The position numbers and the translations under genes are program-made. From Temnopleurus reevesii (taxonomy: Eukaryota > Echinodermata > Echinoidea > Temnopleuroida > Temnopleuridae): a stretch of DNA of 12,060 nt. The notes beneath the pieces were generated by a model, which was not told the origin of the DNA, did no database searches, and saw only the letters and a program-made list of their open reading frames with translations. Shown here in pieces: positions 8,837-12,060 of the stretch (its first letter is position 1; every line of letters starts with the position of its first letter). The stretch is from the NCBI GenBank assembly GCA_036244855.1, contig BQKZ01004823.1:20673-32732 (forward strand). Direction: 5' to 3'.

Positions 8837-8916
8837 GCGAACTGGATAAAACACTAAAAGAGGTTGAGATGAAAGAAAACGAGCTCAAATCGAGAACGAA
8901 GCTCAGCATCTTTAAG
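8837..8916 (+). pseudogene. Coiled-coil exon copy 2, internally deleted
   Basis: Preceded by a T-rich stretch and AAG (acceptor 8835-8836) and ended by AAG|GT (8916/8917). One frame is open for 26 residues and includes ELDKTLKEVEMKENELKSR, a charged, heptad-like sequence typical of an alpha-helical coiled coil. Compared with copy 3 it lacks 31 bases between two CGAACT words, consistent with a slippage deletion. Its length (80 nt) is not a multiple of three. If the normal exon enters in phase 0, as copy 3 suggests, this copy would run into TAA after six codons when spliced in. I judge it non-functional. Confidence 0.6.
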
Positions 8917-9002
8917 GTTTATCAAGATCAGTCCCTGATTTGATTTTATATTTCTCTTTATTTTGTAATCATTAACGATATCAATTTATCATTTCTTTTC
9001 AG

Positions 9003-9061
9003 GCGAACTATCACAATGTGAAGGCACGTGCAGACGAACTTGATGAAACTCTTAGGCGAGC
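9003..9061 (+). CDS. Coiled-coil exon copy 3, 5' part (partial)
   Basis: A good acceptor (pyrimidine stretch, then CAG at 9000-9002) is followed by 19 open codons reading ANYHNVKARADELDETLRR plus two bases, up to the N at 9062. The sequence is rich in Ala, Arg, Glu, Asp and Leu in a heptad-like order, which suggests part of a long coiled-coil rod. It is the least damaged 5' copy and serves as the reference for copies 1 and 2. The missing 3' half is plausibly the piece at 11105-11152. I cannot name the protein; myosin-tail, tropomyosin or intermediate-filament likeness is only general. Confidence 0.55.
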
Positions 9062-9062
9062 N

Positions 9063-9450
9063 TTCTGGTGCTGTATGATGTATCACTGAGTCAGTGATAA
9101 CTTAACATCTTTGTACTAGCTATAATTCATACTTTTTTTCAGGGGAGGATAGGGTAAACTGGGGGAATATGGAGCCCTTAAGCACAAAATGAGAGTTTTG
9201 AACATGTAAAAAATATTCTTTTCACTTCTCTCTAGTCTGGTGGAAGAACTATTTATTCCTTACATAAAAACACATAAGTTAGATAAAAAAACACAATTGT
9301 CTTGTATAAATTAAAGACAACATAAACAAAAGTGTCACAGGATCCATATTACCCCAATGAACGGGGTAATATGGAGCCCACAAACAAATCTCCATATATC
9401 AAGATTTTATGAGCTGTTATAGTACAATTAATTTTGTCTTGCATACTATT
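9063..9450. repeat. Near-identical duplicate segment, copy 1
   Basis: Positions 9063-9449 match 11674-12060 base for base at a constant offset of 2611, with one difference (T at 9399, C at 12010) and no gaps. The match covers 88 bases of flank before the transposon's left end and about 298 bases of the transposon. It begins exactly at the N (9062) and runs off the end of the window. Confidence 0.95.
9081..9099. promoter_or_regulatory. 19-bp perfect palindrome centred on TGAGTCA
   Basis: tatcactgagtcagtgata is a perfect inverted repeat about a central G. Its core TGAGTCA is the consensus AP-1 (Jun/Fos) site and resembles Maf recognition elements. It lies in the transposon's left flank and is repeated at 11692-11710. 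Binding is not shown. Confidence 0.4.
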
Positions 9451-10549
9451 TATGAATTTTCTTCAGTGACATTTTATTTTTAATTTGATTCAACTTAATG
9501 TTATTCATGTAATAATAAATTATAAAACTCCTGGTTGAAAAAATTCCCCTCAATGGCAGGAAGGCATTATGTTACTGCAAATACAAGATCAAAGTTTATG
9601 GTTGTGATTGCTAAATGCAATTTTGAATGGATTATGTCCATTCATGTCTGGACATGTCATTAGGCATTATTAAACACCAATACATGGAATGAATCAAGAT
9701 TAAGTGGCAGTTCCATACAGAAAAACATAAAAAAGAACATGGCATTCATAGATCGTTTTCTCGAAGCAAGCTTCTGCATGTGTGTCCCATGTGTGTACGC
9801 TGTGGAATGTCAAGACATAATCCCATGCAAAAGCTGTTAATAAATCATTCACAAAATAAAACTGACAGCGTCTATAGCAGTTTTCATTACTTCAACATCC
9901 CAATTCGCTCGGTCACTCTTCCGCTGATAACGTCTCCCCATCTGCAACAGCAAAAACAAAATTGATAATAATTGATATAGAACTGAATTATATAATACAG
10001 ATAAAATAATTAAATAAAACTGTAGGCCTACAAAGTGATCAATATTAACTACAACATGTTTACAAGTCAGAAAAATATGGATTCATTTTAGAAATATTCA
10101 ATGCTAGAATTGTACAAAAACAAGGCCGGTGCTCCATATTCCCCCCAAAGCTATTGTGGCTATGTAAATGAATTGTACAGGCCATTCACTCAACCATGAT
10201 CAATACACATCCACTCAGCAACAGTATACAACCCACATTATGCACTTATTATGATACAATCAAGATGTGATTACGCGAAGTAGGTTTACATCAGCAATCT
10301 TTACATTTTCAGGCTTATAAGGAGCCAAAAAATGACACGAAAATCGCTTACCTTTCTCCAAAATATTGGATTTTGTTGGGGTTAATCGAGCTCTACCAGC
10401 TGACTTAATGTTTACAGAGTTGCAGTGGGGTTCAACATGTCACGTAACAGGCATTTGAACCACAAAGGGGACTTTAGCACTTTTCTACAGGCAGATTTCT
10501 ATACATGGCTCCATATTACCCCGAGGCTCCATATTCCCCCGGTTTACCC
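9152..10549. mobile_element. Non-autonomous TA-flanked DNA transposon, 1.4 kb
   Basis: The left end (9152-9176, beginning gggtaaactgggggaatatg) and the complement of the right end (10525-10549) agree at 24 of 25 bases. TA lies outside both ends (9150-9151 and 10550-10551). The motif ctccatattMcccc, or its complement, recurs inside near both ends: 9343-9375 as a hairpin pair, about 10131-10145, and 10509 onward. No transposase frame is visible; the only frame of note (9780-9965, 61 codons) shows no DDE-type motif. The TA target suggests the IS630/Tc1/mariner/pogo group; the exact family is uncertain. Confidence 0.9.
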
Positions 10550-10702
10550 TATAGACACAATCTTTTAAAGGGCATCTGACGTGAAAAATGCAAGTTTTAT
10601 GCTGCTTAAATTAACCCCAAATCACTTTACCCGACAACACAACGGTTCGTTCAAGATCGAGTTAGGCATTCTACTAACCTGAGGCTCCGTGCGAGCCTTT
10701 AA
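10550..10702. other. Short spacer; possible fragment of another element
   Basis: 'cttttaaagggcatctgacg' at about 10561-10580 resembles the left end of TTAA-type elements, but no matching right end was found. Confidence 0.3.
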
Positions 10703-10908
10703 AGGGAAACCAACCCATGGAATGGTAGTGCTCTCATTTAAAGAAGAAAACTTATATGAACAAGCTGTGAAAATTTAAGCAAAATAGGAATTCCATTTAA
10801 AAAGTTACGAATTTTCAACGGATTGTCCGATTCTGCTCAAAAGTTCACAGTTTGTTCATCTGATTTCTATTCATAAGGAACATGACAACCCCAGGGGTTG
10901 ATTTTCCT
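10703..10908. mobile_element. Short TTAA-flanked MITE, relative of 2678-3299
   Basis: A 206-bp foldback with TTAA outside both ends (10699-10702 and 10909-10912). It shares with the 622-bp element the end 'agggaaaccaaccc', 'gaacaagctgtgaa', 'tgtccgatt.tgctcaaa' and 'ttcacagttt'. The arms meet near the middle, and the inner portion holding the CRE octamers is absent. The 86-codon frame that starts inside its right end and runs to 11142 crosses the N and shows no known domain. Confidence 0.85.
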
Positions 10909-10912
10909 TTAA

Positions 10913-11103
10913 GCCATGAGTGCGCGTTCTTCCGTACCAATGATTCGCTGTGTGGATTTGTATTCATGCAGGTCGCATTTCGATTACCCGTGGGAATCGA
11001 TCACCCTTTTTTATTTGATATTTGGAAAGCTAAGCACCCATTTTATGTCGTGGAGTATTTGTGGGGTTGGTTTAACTTGAACCACCAGCTAGCAAATTAT
11101 GGA
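10913..11103. other. Non-coding DNA ending at an N
   Basis: No exon or element is recognised up to the N at 11104, which marks an uncertain base or a collapsed gap. Confidence 0.4.
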
Positions 11104-11104
11104 N

Positions 11105-11152
11105 GGAAGGGCTATACAGAAAGGAGAAGCAGCAGAAGATGAGATCAATAAG
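11105..11152 (+). CDS. Coiled-coil exon, 3' part with splice donor (partial)
   Basis: Starts right after the N and gives 16 open codons, GRAIQKGEAAEDEINK, ending at AAG|GTATAA, a fair donor. The last 16 bases and the following intron ('gatgagatcaata.g...tctgctatttata') match the end of exon copy 1 and its downstream sequence, so it belongs to the same exon family. It is in phase 0 at its end, compatible with the phase-0 start of copy 3. It is probably the 3' half of copy 3 or of a further copy. Confidence 0.55.
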
Positions 11153-11169
11153 GTATAATCTGCTATTTA

Positions 11170-11284
11170 TACACTGAAAAAATGTGTTAATATAATACCG
11201 AAATGGTATTATATGTAATACCAACAAGTGTTAGCGCTACACCAGAACTAAAATTAAGCTGATTCCATTAAGCTGTTTTAAAAC
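11170..11284 (+). repeat. 'tacactgaaaaa' repeat, copy 1
   Basis: Shares 'tacactgaaaaaa', 'tgttaatat', 'ac.agAactaaa.t.aagctgatt' and 'ctgttttaaaact' or its near match with 11501-11612. It contains two overlapping palindromes, ataatacc-5-ggtattat (11192-11212) and ggtattatatgtaatacc (11205-11222). Confidence 0.65.
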
Positions 11285-11503
11285 TACGAAATGTCGTCCG
11301 TGTTTTCCCGAAGTGACGGGAGCAAATGGGTACTGGCGCATGAATACAAAATAATCCCGACATAACACCAATTCAACGGTCATCGTATCGAACAACGTAT
11401 TCGTTCTATAGAAGAACACGATTTCAATGAATATTGGTTTATTAACAAAACCATCTAGCTCCCGTCAGTTCGTGAAAACACAGACGTAATGTTCTTTTCG
11501 TAC
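11285..11503. mobile_element. Foldback element nested between direct repeats
   Basis: The inner arms 11296-11323 and 11458-11485 are inverted copies matching at about 25 of 28 bases; they contain 'gacgggagc' and its complement 'gctcccgtc'. The outer ends 'tacgaaa' and 'tttcgta' also pair, with a small indel between. The centre holds no gene. Small MITE-like foldback is the best description; no clean target-site duplication was identified. Confidence 0.65.
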
Positions 11504-11612
11504 ACTGAAAAAAACGGGATGTTAATATTGCACTTTTTAGTAATAGATATAAACACATTGACCAGTACTAAATCAAGCTGATTTCAAAAGTGAAGTGCTT
11601 TAGAACTTTATG
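11501..11612 (+). repeat. 'tacactgaaaaa' repeat, copy 2
   Basis: Direct, diverged copy of 11170-11284 at an offset of about 331. The two copies bracket the foldback at 11285-11503. Confidence 0.65.
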
Positions 11613-11673
11613 TATATATTTTGATGTTTGAAAACTGCATGTTTTGTGGTGGCATTGATCTTATGTTATGCCT

Positions 11674-12060
11674 TTCTGGTGCTGTATGATGTATCACTGA
11701 GTCAGTGATAACTTAACATCTTTGTACTAGCTATAATTCATACTTTTTTTCAGGGGAGGATAGGGTAAACTGGGGGAATATGGAGCCCTTAAGCACAAAA
11801 TGAGAGTTTTGAACATGTAAAAAATATTCTTTTCACTTCTCTCTAGTCTGGTGGAAGAACTATTTATTCCTTACATAAAAACACATAAGTTAGATAAAAA
11901 AACACAATTGTCTTGTATAAATTAAAGACAACATAAACAAAAGTGTCACAGGATCCATATTACCCCAATGAACGGGGTAATATGGAGCCCACAAACAAAT
12001 CTCCATATACCAAGATTTTATGAGCTGTTATAGTACAATTAATTTTGTCTTGCATACTAT
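11674..12060. repeat. Near-identical duplicate segment, copy 2 (truncated by window end)
   Basis: Second copy of 9063-9449. The left transposon end starts at 11763 (TA at 11761-11762) and the element continues past the window edge. Upstream of 11672 the sequence is unrelated to that before 9061, so the copies part exactly at the N. Confidence 0.95.

Noticed and set aside
9780..9965. Small zinc-finger-like frame (MCPMCVRCGM) inside the transposon
   Set aside because: Three Cys in a short frame without the further spaced Cys/His pairs is not enough for a zinc finger, and no transposase motif follows.
10882..11142. 86-codon plus-strand frame across the N
   Set aside because: It starts inside the MITE, crosses an ambiguous base, and uses a different frame from the coiled-coil exon at 11105.

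Overview
The window looks like non-coding, repeat-rich DNA from a large animal genome, most likely a marine deuterostome invertebrate. An echinoderm such as a sea urchin is my best guess. The reasons are high AT content, tRNA-derived SINEs with (ATT)n tails, many short terminal-inverted-repeat (TIR) elements, long trinucleotide tracts, and intron-exon structure in the only protein-like sequence. Nothing resembles a bacterial or viral gene layout, and no intact gene is present. The species call is inference.

Layout. Positions 103-425 hold a diverged tandem duplication, followed by a minus-strand SINE (about 421-700). A CT tract lies at 1110-1284 and a second tandem duplication at 1659-2020. 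A 23-base G run lies at 2269-2291. A TTAA-flanked foldback element fills 2678-3299. The stretch 3304-5070 is nearly featureless apart from a small hairpin at 3533-3592. Next come a second type of tRNA-like SINE (about 5075-5250, minus strand) and, abutting it, a TA-flanked MITE (5258-5644). Two copies of an unnamed repeat (6245-6360 and 7064-7175) flank an AAT/ATG tract. A plus-strand copy of the first SINE (about 7200-7506) and an ACT tract (7535-7862) follow.

The most interesting part is 8641-12060. Three tandem copies of a short coiled-coil-coding exon, with their introns, lie at 8641-9061, and the 3' part of a further copy lies at 11105-11152. The first two copies are broken. The third stops at an N (9062). 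The fourth piece begins right after another N (11104) and reads in frame to a good splice donor. The 2041 bases between the Ns carry a complete 1.4-kb TA-flanked TIR element and a small TTAA MITE. The first 387 bases after the first N recur at 11674-12060 with one mismatch and no gaps, including 88 bases of flank outside the transposon. I read this as an exon array interrupted by a redundant contig (an assembly artefact) or, less likely, by a very recent segmental duplication.

There is no set of genes working together. The window is an intronic or intergenic stretch with remnants of one coiled-coil exon array, which I cannot assign to a named gene.
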